A stretch of DNA of 64,000 bases from Dromaius novaehollandiae. Taxonomy: Eukaryota > Chordata > Aves > Casuariiformes > Dromaiidae. Positions 1-8,830 of this stretch are shown here, in pieces (position 1 is the first letter of the stretch; the number at the start of each line of letters is the position of its first letter). Both the position numbers and the translations under genes were made by a program. The notes below the pieces were generated by a model. That model saw nothing but the letters and a program-made list of their open reading frames with translations. It had not been told where the DNA came from and did not search any database. The stretch spans positions 1,798,001 through 1,862,000 of the forward strand of contig NW_026991398.1 of NCBI RefSeq assembly GCF_036370855.1, in the 5' to 3' direction.

Positions 1-1
1 G

Positions 2-757
2 GAGCTTGAGACCTGGCAGGCTGCCCACGCGGCGCTGCACATGTCCGCGGAAATGGCGACACAGACAGCAGCAAACGCAGAGGAGCGAACGGAGGTGATA
101 GAGGGAGAGACGATAGTAGGGGATGAAGTGAGAACGGAGAATGTGGAAACAGACATAAAGGAGGAGGCGGTTTATCAAGAACCAGAGCGGGGAGAGGGGG
201 AGGCAGAAACTCCAGAGGCTTACCCAATAATGCCCTCTTCTCCGCCACCGCCGCGGTATCCGTGGAAAGAGATGAGGGCGATGGAAGGGGGAGAACCAGG
301 AGAACCAGGAGAACCAGGAGACCTTTGTGGAGACCGAGATATGAAAAAGCCAGAGGCGGGTAGAGGAGAAGAAAGCAAGGTGAAAGTGGAGGAGGCAGAA
401 GAAAAGGAAAGACCGCTTATAGTGGATGATCCCCGAGACTGGCTGCCGGGGGCCATGATTCGGGTGCAGTGGGAGGACGAAAGAAGAGAAGAAGCAGGGG
501 AAAGACCAGAAGCAGGGGAAAGACCGAGGGTGCCGCACCCGGGGAAAGATGGCGCTGGCCGAGAGAGGAGTGGGCGTCGACCAGCATTGCGGAAGGAGGG
601 GACTGAAGACTCAGGCACAGACTCTGACTCTGACCCCTTAAAAGGAATAACGACGAAGATGCAGCAACTAGGGCGGAGTTCCCCGCTGCAGTCAGAGGCG
701 GGAGGAAAAAAGGGGAGGAAAGTCACAAGTTTTGTGACAGGCTACAGGCAGCAGTAG
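2..757 (+). pseudogene. gag: gag, 5' fragment (matrix to p10-like region), ends at in-frame TAG
   Basis: The frame is open from the window edge, so the start codon is not visible; the first in-window ATG at 41 need not be the start. The product is very rich in Glu, Gly, Pro and Arg and has short tandem repeats: three GEP-type triplets near 290-320 and two copies of EAGERP near 495-525. This looks like the variable, proline-rich spacer of a retroviral Gag rather than the folded matrix domain. The frame ends at TAG 755-757, and the next Gag segment continues in the same frame straight after it. The N-terminal capsid domain and major homology region are not seen on either side of the stop, so capsid sequence seems to be deleted here as well. 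The call rests mainly on position, since the sequence itself has little to identify it. Confidence 0.75.
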
Positions 758-1143
758 AACTTGGTAGAACTTGCATCTTTACCAGACGCTGCAAAAGGAG
801 CGGTGATGTTGGAATGTAGCAAACAACAGGGCAACGAGTTGACAAAAGAAATCCTAAGAACAGCGCCTAAGGGAGCAAGTCTAGGGCAGACGATCAAGTA
901 CATATTAGAACACCGGGACAAGACCACAGCCCTACAGATTGCTGCAGCAGTTATGGCAATGCCGGAGGTTAGAGCTAGAGGAGGTCCAAAAGGAGGCCCA
1001 TGCTTTGGCTGCGGGCAAATGGGCCATTTGAGAGCACAGTGCACGAATAAGGGAAGTTACGCGCGCCCAACAGGGGGTATGGGGAGCCTTACATGCTGGG
1101 CCTGTGGAAAACCAGGACACAGAGCACGAGATTGTCGGCGGTC

Positions 1144-1189
1144 GGGAAACGAGAAGCGGGGAGGGCAACTAGGGGGCCACCCCTCCCCG
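1144..1189 (+). promoter_or_regulatory. Candidate -1 frameshift signal, gag to pro (GGGAAAC plus stem)
   Basis: GGGAAAC at 1144-1150 is in the gag frame as G-GGA-AAC, a canonical -1 slippery heptamer. After a 6-base spacer, CGGGGAGGG at 1157-1165 is perfectly complementary to CCCTCCCCG at 1181-1189, giving a 9-bp GC-rich stem with a 15-base loop. The loop contains GGCC, which could pair with GGCC at 1197-1200 as a pseudoknot. The -1 frame then runs open into the protease. The spacing fits known retroviral signals; function is inferred. Confidence 0.7.
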
Positions 1190-1638
1190 GTGAGCCGGCC
1201 TCAAGTAGCCCCTGTCAACAACAACACACCGCTGATGGACAGCTCCAGCGACCAAACTCCGAAGGGAAACCCCGTGTGGCCCTGGTCTTAGGGTGTGAGA
1301 AGAGACCCCGAGTGAAAGCGCATCTGATAGGCCCACCAGGGGCGGGTCCTCCTAGCATCCCCTTAATAATGATGCTAGATACCGGGGCAGATGTTACATG
1401 TGTGCCCTCGTGGTTGTGGCCATCGAGTTGGCCAGCAAAAGTGGCAAGCTCGTTAGATGGAGTGGGAGGCAGGGCGGAGGCTATGATTTCTGAAGCCGAT
1501 ATCACAATTGTATTGGAGGACCCGGATAGGCCTGCTCAGATCATCCGTGTGCGGCCGTACATAACTGCCATAGGGGAACCATTGTTAGGGCGAGATGCCT
1601 TATTGCAAAGCGGCTTCCACCTGACAAATTTAGGGTAA
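1150..1638 (+). CDS. pro: Retroviral aspartic protease (provirus), -1 frame relative to gag
   Basis: This frame overlaps the end of gag and is read one base back from it, so expression would need a -1 ribosomal frameshift at 1144-1150 or 1264-1270. The start given is the first codon after the upstream slip site. The catalytic loop is visible as LDTGAD (DTGAD at 1378-1392), where the Asp is the active-site residue of a retropepsin that works as a dimer and cleaves Gag and Gag-Pol. A C-terminal GRDALL motif near 1590-1605 matches the conserved glycine-arginine-aspartate helix of the family. The frame ends at TAA 1636-1638, just after the AAATTTA slip site into pol. No stop or frame break is seen inside, so this is the best preserved domain of the provirus. 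The exact mature N-terminus is unknown. Confidence 0.85.
   Translation, partial: REAGRATRGPPLPGEPASSSPCQQQHTADGQLQRPNSEGKPRVALVLGCEKRPRVKAHLIGPPGAGPPSIPLIMMLDTGADVTCVPSWLWPSSWPAKVASSLDGVGGRAEAMISEADITIVLEDPDRPAQIIRVRPYITAIGEPLLGRDALLQSGFHLTNLG
1264..1270 (+). promoter_or_regulatory. Second in-register GGGAAAC slippery heptamer, gag to pro
   Basis: This site is also in the gag frame as G-GGA-AAC, 18 bases before the gag TAG at 1289-1291, which is the usual place for a gag-pro shift. I see no obvious perfect stem at the ideal spacing. It may be the real site, a backup, or a chance match. Confidence 0.45.
1626..1632 (+). promoter_or_regulatory. -1 frameshift site AAATTTA, pro to pol
   Basis: A-AAT-TTA lies in register with the protease frame, two codons before its TAA stop. 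It is the heptamer known from Rous sarcoma virus and relatives, and the bases after it (GGGCCACTG at 1640-1648) also resemble that virus. Reading shifts into the frame that carries reverse transcriptase. A 7-bp complementary pair (1661-1667 with 1696-1702) lies downstream but rather far for the main stimulatory stem. Confidence 0.8.
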
Positions 1639-3473
1639 GGGCCACTGCCTACCTCCTCGGGGCTCATTTCGCTGTCCCGCTGACATGGTGCTCCAATGAG
1701 CCTGTGTGGGTAGAGCAGTGGCCATTGACAGGGGACAAATTGGCGGCTGCCTGACAAATAGTAAGTAGAGAACTAGAGCAGGGACACCTGGAGGAAAGCC
1801 ACAGTCCCTGGAACACTCCTATATTTGTGATACACAAAAAGGACAAGTCTGAATTTCGATTACTGCACGACCTACGAGCGGTAAATCAGCAGATGGAAGC
1901 GATGGGTGCCCTCCAGCCGGGGTTGCCACTACCATCAGCAATACCAAAGAATTGGCCAGTGGTGGTGATGGATATCCAAGATTGCTTTTTCTCTGTACCA
2001 TTAGCCTGTCAGGACAAAGCTCGATTTGCCTTCACACTGCCCTCAGAGAATCTGCAGGAGCCAGCAGCGCGATATCAATGGACCGTCCTCCCGCAGGGCA
2101 TGAAAAATTCACCTACGATTTGTCAGGCGGCAGTGGCTAAGGTATTGCAGCCAGTAAGAGCGCAGCTCCCGCGCGCGCTTATCATCCATTACATGGACGA
2201 CCTCCTAATAGCTGCAGAGACCCAGCAAGAAACCGATCAGGCAGAACAGGCAGTAATTAACTGCCTAAATGAAGCGGGATTGTACGTCCAGAAAGCGAAG
2301 ACGCAAAGGGGAGAATCTGTCGACTATCTGGGAACCACCATCCTCCCCAGAGCTGTGGTCCCACAGCCGATAAAGCTCAATAGAGAGATACGGACGTTGC
2401 ATGATGTACAGCAATTGGTTGGAGCTCTCCAATGGCTGCGAGGGCTGATAGGTATTCCCAAGGAGTGGATGGAGCCACTGTTCGAGTTGCTCAAGGGCCA
2501 CAAACCATGGGAACCGAGGCAGATGACACCGAACGCGTTAGAAGCCCTCCGAAAAATAGAAGATCTCATGGCAAAGGGCGGAGTAACGAGATACGACCCG
2601 GCCAGACCAATCAATCTGTACGTGGCAGTTACAAGAACAGGAGCCATAGGCGTTCTAGGACAAGGGGCGCCGGAGCGTCCGGAAGTCGTATGGTGGATAG
2701 TGTCGAACCAAATAAGTACGGCATACGTCACAATCGTAACAGCGTTGGCACAGATGATACAGAAGGGAAGGACTGCCACCGTTCGGCACTTCGCGAAGGA
2801 GCCTGAGTCTATTTACCTGCCGGTAAAAAGGAGTCAATGGGACAGCGTGGTCCAGAAACAAGATAGTATAGCAATAGCTTTAGAAGGATTCCCAGGAACA
2901 ATCAGATTATCGCCTGTGCTGGAGATGTATACACACCTCTCCGTCCTTCGGCCCCATCTGAAAGCCCGAGTGCTACAGCGACCTGCACCAGGGCGCACAG
3001 TGTTCACCGACGCGTCATCGGTGACCAGGGCAGCGGTCGTTGTGTGGCAAGATCAAAAGGCCCAATGGCACCGAGTGAAGATCAGCGAGCCGGACAGTAG
3101 CATACAGCATCTAGAGGCCCGAGCTGTGGCGCAGGCATTGCAAATGTGGCCAGAAGAGCATTTGAATGTAGTGACAGACTCCATGTTCGTCTTTAAATTG
3201 TTACACAACATGTTGTATCCCGGATGGGCCGGGTCGCCCATTGCGCTAATGCTAGAAAAAGCCCTACAACAGCGGCGGGCCACTGCCTCCGTTATTCATG
3301 TTCGGAGTCATGAGGCAATCCAAGGAGTGTACCAAGAAGGCAACAATAAAGCCGATCAAGCGGCCAAAGGTGTGTGGACAGTCGCAGAGGCAAGGCAGGT
3401 GCATGACCTTCTCCATGTTGGTGCAAAAGCACTGGCAAAAAGCTGCAACATCCCCCCTCACCACGGCTCGTGA
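1632..3473 (+). pseudogene. pol: pol: reverse transcriptase and RNase H, with one in-frame TGA
   Basis: After the AAATTTA shift the frame is open except for TGA at 1752-1754, before the RT fingers. The longest uninterrupted stretch begins at 1827. RT motifs are LLHDLRAVNQ near 1858-1890, LPQGMKNSP near 2087-2113, and the catalytic YMDD at 2190-2201, whose Asp residues bind metal for DNA synthesis. The RNase H domain follows (TDASS near 3007-3021, HLEARA near 3106-3123, VTDS near 3172-3183 and NNKADQAA near 3343-3366), which degrades the RNA strand of the hybrid. The start of the integrase zinc domain (HDLLH near 3400-3414) is still in this frame. The frame then runs off register after a C6 run at 3452-3457 and ends at TGA 3471-3473. 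The two breaks mark it as non-functional in its present state. Confidence 0.92.
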
Positions 3474-4224
3474 AGTGGTTGCGGCTTGCCCGTATTGCCA
3501 AAAAAAACCCCTGTGGGGCGCCGGCATCAACCCCAGGGGGCTGAAAGGAAACCAAATATGGCAAACGGACTTCACAATATGCCAGCGACTTCGACCACGG
3601 CCCTGGCTGGCTGTCACAGTGGACACACACAGCGGTATCATCGTTGCGACCCAACATAAACGAGTCACAGCGCGGGCGGCACAGTTGCATTGGCACACGG
3701 CAATGGCCTGGCTGGGTGCCCCAGAAACTATTAAAACAGACAACGGCACGTGTTTCACAGCGCAAAGCACGAGAGAATGGGCCGTACGGTGGGGAATTAA
3801 GCTAGTGCACGGTATTGCCTATAATGGCACAGGTCAGGCCATCGTCGAGCGAGCAAACCACACTTTAAAGCAAAGGATCAAGATTCTTGGGGAGGGGGAA
3901 GGATATACACAAAGAATCCCCGCGCACAAACAATCAGAAATAATTATGCGGGCCTTATTCGGTCTGAACCAGTTCATCAGGGGGGAGGAGAACAAGACGC
4001 CAGCGGAAAAGCATTGGGCTGTCCGAGCGATGCACGAGGGACCAGACGTAAAGGTCCGAATCCCGGAAAAAGGGGAATGGGAAGAGGGGTGGCAGCTGGT
4101 AACCCAAGGACGAGGGTATGCAGCAGTCAGGCAGGGAGAAGTGGTAAGATGGGTCCCTGCAAAGTGGGTGCGCCCAGACCTCAGGGCAAGGACAAGACAG
4201 GAAGCAGAGAGTCAGGTGAATTAA
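3457..4224 (+). pseudogene. pol: pol: integrase, displaced by a frame change
   Basis: The integrase catalytic core is intact but lies one base forward of the RT/RNase H frame, so it cannot be reached by normal Pol translation. The switch maps to the C6 run at 3452-3457, which fits a one-base indel. The zinc-binding HHCC domain is split: its two His are in the upstream frame and its Cys pair (CPYC near 3487-3498) is in this one. The core has the DD35E triad: Asp at 3568-3570, Asp in TDNGT at 3739-3741, and Glu in VERANHT at 3847-3849, with exactly 35 residues between the last two. A C-terminal domain with VRWVPAKWVRPD (about 4147-4182) ends at TAA 4222-4224. In the family this enzyme inserts viral DNA into chromosomes. 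Confidence 0.92.
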
Positions 4225-4245
4225 TGAATGTCTGAGCTTTATTGC

Positions 4246-4247
4246 AG
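4246..4247 (+). promoter_or_regulatory. Possible env 3' splice site
   Basis: TTTATTGCAG ends at 4247, after the pol stop and before the env frame. Its position suits a subgenomic env acceptor, but the pyrimidine tract is weak. Confidence 0.3.
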
Positions 4248-4331
4248 GGGAGGACCACCCTGAATGGCCGATGATCCCTTCTAGCAGCAAAGACAGCAGA
4301 CAGGAGAAGAAGAACAGATGAGAAAAGGCGC

Positions 4332-4730
4332 GTGAAACCACAAGAAGAACGTGTAACCAGAAAACCCGAGAAGATGGCAGGGGGAGCAACCCAAGTAGCT
4401 CTCCTCGTAGCGATGCTGGGACTGGGACTCCAAGGGGTGAAAGGCGAACCAACGTTAGCGAAATGGGGTAGTAACAATCTATGGCTCACCTGGGCAAACC
4501 GGACAGGAAATAAGCAATTTTGCCTGACGCTGGCGGGTGCGGGGCAGCCTTTTAAGACATGCTTAATAGGGGTCCCATTGAATTTGACCGTAGACCTACC
4601 AAAGCTGAGAGAGCATTGCACAAACACAAGCAATATTAGTAACTGCTTGAACACGCTGAATGCATCATTGCCCTGGGACCCGCAAGAGCTTGACCTTCTG
4701 GGTTCAGTAGTGGTAATTGGCTTGGGCTAG
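4332..4730 (+). pseudogene. env: env, N-terminal fragment (signal peptide and start of surface subunit)
   Basis: An ATG at 4332 opens the frame; the ATG at 4374 is directly followed by a hydrophobic stretch ending in VKGEP, a likely signal peptide and cleavage site. The remaining part has several Cys and five N-glycosylation sequons (NRT, NLT, NTS, NIS, NAS), as expected of a retroviral surface subunit. It ends at TAG 4728-4730. No receptor-binding core, furin site, fusion peptide or heptad repeat follows, so about two thirds of env is missing compared with usual alpharetroviral env length. As it stands the product would be a small glycosylated secreted protein of about 118-132 residues. It is described as a remnant only; any effect on receptors is unknown. 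Confidence 0.8.
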
Positions 4731-4903
4731 GACCATGGGCCAGGCAGTTACTAATAGAAGGGTTGCGCCTGCTGCTGATGCTCGTGCTAGGCATATTAGC
4801 ATGTAAACTAGTGTTTAGATGCTTGGTAAGACAACTGCTAGAAAAGGGGTGGTCCCACCCACACCCACATTATGAACGCTTAACCCGCGACACGGCAATT
4901 TAA
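4730..4903 (+). pseudogene. env: env, transmembrane anchor and tail remnant in another frame
   Basis: Directly after the env N-terminal frame, a different frame shows a hydrophobic membrane segment (LLLMLVLGILACKLVF, about 4769-4816) followed by a basic, His-containing tail that ends at TAA 4901-4903. This is what the C-terminus of an alpharetroviral transmembrane subunit looks like in place, just upstream of the polypurine tract. It has no start codon of its own and is out of frame with the surface fragment. The arrangement shows an internal env deletion plus a frame change near 4728. Confidence 0.7.
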
Positions 4904-4926
4904 AGCAAATAGCATAGTCAAAGCAT

Positions 4927-4938
4927 GGGGAGGGGGAG
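4927..4938 (+). promoter_or_regulatory. Retroviral polypurine tract
   Basis: GGGGAGGGGGAG lies immediately 5' of the LTR start (TGTAG at 4940). In the family it primes plus-strand DNA synthesis. Position and composition fit well. Confidence 0.88.
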
Positions 4939-4939
4939 A

Positions 4940-5125
4940 TGTAGGGAACGGCGATCGGAAGATCTCGTGATGGCACGAAAAGAGGAAGGATATGACGCAG
5001 CGATAGCAGTACGCTTGTAGGAATATAAGCGAATGCATACGTACAATAAACGCCATTTGTAGCATCCTCATATTGGTGTCAGTGCTCATTGGCCCGGAGG
5101 CAGGAGGAGCCTCCGTGCCGTCTCA
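4940..5125 (+). repeat. 3' LTR of the provirus (short U3; 3' edge approximate)
   Basis: The LTR begins with TGTAGGGAACGG after the purine tract. A TATAAG box is at 5024-5029 and the polyadenylation signal AATAAA at 5045-5050, followed by CGCCATTT, as in ALV/EAV-type LTRs. The 3' edge is placed at TCTCA (5125) because GCCGTCTCA could be an imperfect inverted partner of the 5' end; without the other LTR or the target duplication this stays uncertain. At about 186 bp it is shorter than ALV LTRs of about 330 bp, mostly because U3 is small. Confidence 0.75.
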
Positions 5126-5950
5126 GACGGAAGGGAGATTGTCGCATTTAAAGGCGACACCCAGCTGCCACCCAAGCTCTCCTGGGGAGCTTTACAGCCC
5201 TGGCACCCTGCATCTACCACAGTTTTGACTGTGGGCTTCCCAGGACATGCCCACACACCACAGTGCTGCTGTCCAGGCTCCAGTGCAGAGCCTGGAAGGC
5301 GGTGCAATGCCACAGGACCTTCATTTGGGCTCATTCAGAAGCTTGTGAGGTGACCAGCTCCCAGTGCTGCAGCTGCTGAAGCTTGAGAACATCCCTACAA
5401 CCAGCCTTCCTCCCCTTCCTAGTCTTGGCATAGTCCCAGGGGTGACTCTTGCAGAAGGGAGACTCCATCCCCCTTGAATGCTGTCAGAGATGGGGCTTTC
5501 CAAGTCCCTGAAAAAGGAAGGACTCGTTTACTTCTTTGGGTTGCTTATTCAGCCTGTGACACCCCTTCTGTGATGCTGTGAGCCCAGCTGTGCACCCTGA
5601 GGTCTCTGCCCTTTCTCTGCCCTGTCTCCTGGGTGTCTACCCAAAGTCTTGCCAGTGCACCAGGGCCATGGGAAGTGTTGCTTTAGAGAGCTCACTTGAA
5701 GCTGTGCCATGTTGTGGAGCTGAAGACCTGACAGAGGCTTGTCTGGGACGTGGCCATGCTACCAAACCCCCTCTTGCTCCTGGTCTGAGGGGCCAGGAAG
5801 GTCCCAGGATTGAGAGCAGTGGGTTTGGTGTGGGTGGGATGGGTTTCCCTTGACATGCCTGAGTCCTGCCTGGGTTGTCTGAGTGTCCAGAAAAATCCCT
5901 CCTCTCCGGGGGCTTGCAAAGAGTGTTTGCCAGACTTTTGTACAGAAACA
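5126..5950. other. Unassigned sequence between provirus and OR unit A
   Basis: No gene, RNA or clear repeat was recognised. There are only short shadow reading frames on both strands. The outer flank of OR unit A begins somewhere near 5.9-6.0 kb. Confidence 0.5.
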
Positions 5951-7400
5951 CAGCCTGGTCCAAGATGCCCAAGAGCAGCACAGCCCCCAGCATGGTGCAG
6001 GATGCCCAGGAGCTCCATGGCTCTCTCCTCTGTTTCCACATGTCCTGATTACATTAACAATTTCTAACATCCCCTTTACAGCACAGTATCTGGGCACTGT
6101 AACACTGTAACTCCTTCCATTACTCTTTGTTCATTCCCATACTGCGCTGCTGATTTGCACTGTGAGGAGTTTTAAACTTGTTCCTCTGGGCAAGTCCTTC
6201 ATTCTGTTTCTATCTAGCATTTCCTATCTACCCAAAACATTTCTAGCCAGGCTATCCCTTGTGGAAAGGGGACCTCATTGGAGGCAGCTTGGACTCAGCA
6301 TACAGTTCAGGAGTGTAATTAATTTTACGAAACTATAGCATGCCTTTTTTTTTTTTCCCTTCTGGCTTGCAATTAAGAAAAATTCTTCTGTGTCTATTTG
6401 CAGCTCGTTCTCTAAGGAAAGCAGCTGGGAAGTGGGACATATGAGCTGTAACATTCATTTGCAGACTAAAGTGGAGAAAGGTTTGACTTTAACAGGAGTG
6501 ATGCAAGTCCCAGGTGGCTGATGAGAGAAATGGCAGGTTTAAGGAGATGGGGAAGAAGATTGCCCATACAGCGTCTGACGTCTGGGACACTGCTTTTCCT
6601 GCATGTCCACACTTCCTTAGGAGACACTCTGGATCTGTACCATGTGGAGAATGTTGCTGTCACTTATTCTGAAAGCTGGATAATAATACTAACCATAAAA
6701 ACCTTAAAAAGCAGGAATCCCTTTACACTACGTTCTAACTGAAGTCACTGTCTTTCAGCTACACTGCTGTAACCAATTACCTGTACATTACTTGAAGAGA
6801 ATTACAGGGAGAGACGTGGTTCATTGGGGCTTTTGGCATTGTAATGAGCCCCATGGTGTATTTGGTGCTGAGTCCATGAACCTCAGCTATTGCGAGGAGA
6901 TGGAGCAAAATGTTGAAGTCAAAGTCAGAAGCAAATCCCAAACTTTTGTAGAGTGTTAATAGATCCCACTGAGGGCCACTAGCAAGAAAGACTCGCTGGA
7001 GGCTGATTAGAGCAGAAAATTGTAATCACTGATTACAGGTAGGCAAAGGAAATGTGCAGGTGGCTCTGACACCATGTTAACCCTTGATGTGTTTTTCAAG
7101 CAAAACGTCCAAGCATGGACACTGAGACCCTGGGAAGGGACATCCTTTCCCGTATGTGTTTTCCATGGCTCTTCCTGGGGGCAGCATGCAGGTTGGGGTG
7201 AGCAATATTCATGCAAGACAATGACATGAGACCTCCTGGGCTCCCCAGGGAACAAGGGGACAGTGAGGCCCTGATGTCTACTCATAGGCCTCGGTGGCAG
7301 AGACAACAACCATAGGGGACAAAGACGTCAGGTCTGTCAGAGGCTTTCAGCCTGTTTCAGGCAGTTGGCATTCCTTGCTGCCCAGGCACACTGCTGTCTG
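5950..7400 (+). repeat. Outer flank of OR unit A (duplicated segment)
   Basis: The segment matches the outer flanks of the other copies: 6040-6250 resembles 38330-38640 on the + strand and, inverted, 26500-26730. The piece at 6830-6960 (TTTGGTGCTGAGTCCATGAA) recurs at 39180-39300 and, inverted, at 25800-25870 and 61250-61320. The part at 7010-7320 recurs at 39340-39660 and, inverted, near 60830-61160. No coding potential was seen. Confidence 0.7.
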
Positions 7401-7419
7401 ACTAGCTTGCATACTAACT

Positions 7420-8830
7420 GGTATGCAAGTATACTGTGGGAGAAAGTGTCAAGAGCCTTCCTAAACTTGAGTTAACTGACATTCACTGTTCTCTGTTCAT
7501 CCACAAATACAGTTCTTTTAGCACAGAAGGGCATGAGGTTGGTGAGGCTCACATCCTTTCCCCTCAGTAAATCTATGCTGACTGCTCCCTGTCACCTTCT
7601 CCTCTTTTGTTTACCTAGAAATGGGATCAGAGAAGACTTGGTCCATGACACTCTCCTGACCAAAGTGAGGCTGAATGGCCTGTAGTTCCCCAGGTTGTCC
7701 TTGTGGCCTTTTTTGAAGATGGATGCAACATTTGCCTTTCTCCAGTCATTGGGACCTCCCTGAGTCTCCACAGCTCTCCAAAATGATAGAGAGAGGCCTT
7801 GCTAGATAGCAGCCAGCTCTCTCAGCACCCTTAGCTGCAGCCCATCCAATCCTGTAGGCCTGTGTTCTTGCAGATAATACCTGACTCAACCCTCAGGCAC
7901 TGCTGTTTTGTTTTTCTCCTTGCAAGTCCTGACTCTAAGCACAATGGCCTGGGAGAGCTTGTTGGTGGAGGCTGAAGCAAAGGCATTGAGTTCCCCAGAC
8001 CTATCTGCATCTGCTGATACCAGATTCCCTGCCCCATTCAGCCGTGGCCTCACATTTTCCTTGTTTATGCTTTTACTGTTTCTGAAGGAATAGCAGATCA
8101 TCTTTGTGCCTTTGACATCCCTTGAAAGCATCAATCCAGAGGAGCTATGGCTTTCCTAACCACTTCCCTGGACAATATTTCTGAATTCCCCCTTTGCAGC
8201 CTCTCCCTGCTGCCCATTCCTGTGTGCTGCCTTTTTGTACTAGAGCTCAGTGAGGAGTTCCCTGTTTAGCCACCCTGTCTCCTGAGATGTCTACCTGTTC
8301 TCCTGGGTATCAGTATGGGCCATTCTTGAGCTTGGAGGATGCTGCCTTAAAGACCTGCCAGCTTTCCTGAGCTACTTTGCCCTGCAGACAGATTCCCATG
8401 GGATTCCTCCACCAGTCTCCCCAGTAGGCCCAAGTCTGCTCCTCTGACATCCAGAGTCTGGACTCTGCTACTCTTCCTCCTCGCTCCCCTCAGGAGCAGG
8501 AGCTCCACTACCTCGTGGCCACTGCAGGCAAGGTTGACACTGATTATCCCATCCCTGGTCAGTTCTTCCTTGTTTGCAGGTTCCAGGTCCAGGAAGGTGT
8601 CACCCTTGTTGACCTGACTGGCTTAGCTGCGCTGAGTTGTCCTCCACACCCTCCAGAATCCTCCTGGACTGTTTGCACCCTGCTGCATTGCCCTCCCAAT
8701 GAATGTCAGGGAGATTAAAGTCTCCCCATAGGAACCGGGGTCTGTGATCCACAGACTTCCTCAGGTTGCTAAAAGATTTGCAGTTCTGCAACAGCCTGTG
8801 CATCTCCCCTTCCTCTTGTTTGTGGACTGG
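7420..8830 (-). mobile_element. CR1 LINE fragment, antisense to receptor A
   Basis: The - strand carries typical CR1 ORF2 pieces. An endonuclease motif GDFNLPDIHW is encoded near 8690-8725, and a reverse-transcriptase segment with the FKKGHKDNLGNYRP-like signature lies near 7685-7730. The frame is broken by many stops, and the 3' end of the element is missing compared with the copy at 39900-41690. A related CR1 block sits at the same place in the other OR units, so at least part of it was present before the units were duplicated. Confidence 0.85.

Larger units (their letters stand above)
758..1291 (+). pseudogene. gag: gag, 3' fragment: end of capsid and nucleocapsid with two zinc knuckles
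   Basis: This is the same frame as the upstream gag piece, resuming after the TAG at 755-757. It has no ATG of its own near the start (the first codons are AAC TTG GTA). Residues up to about position 960 resemble the last helices of an alpharetroviral capsid. The nucleocapsid follows with two CX2CX4HX4C zinc knuckles, at 1001-1042 and 1094-1135, which in the family bind genomic RNA. The tail is basic and Gly/Pro-rich and ends at TAG 1289-1291. Two GGGAAAC heptamers in the gag frame (1144-1150 and 1264-1270) lie in the overlap with the protease frame. Most of capsid is absent, so this Gag could not assemble normally. Confidence 0.88.
1..5125 (+). mobile_element. Defective endogenous retrovirus, alpharetrovirus-like, 3' part
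   Basis: The segment reads gag, pro, pol and env in order, followed by a polypurine tract and one LTR. The 5' LTR, primer-binding site and start of gag lie outside the window, because the gag frame is open to base 2. Evidence for the alpharetrovirus relationship is the A-AAT-TTA pro-pol slippery site, the purine tract followed directly by TGTAG, and an LTR polyadenylation region containing AATAAACGCCATTT, which resembles ALV/EAV-type LTRs. The provirus is broken: a TAG in gag with most of capsid missing, a TGA in pol, a frame change at a C6 run between RNase H and integrase, and a large deletion in env. It cannot encode a full set of proteins as it stands. The flanking duplication cannot be checked because the 5' end is absent. 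Confidence 0.95.

Noticed and set aside
220-726. 168-codon frame antisense to gag
   Set aside because: It mirrors the biased Glu/Arg/Pro composition of gag on the other strand; no motif or start signal.
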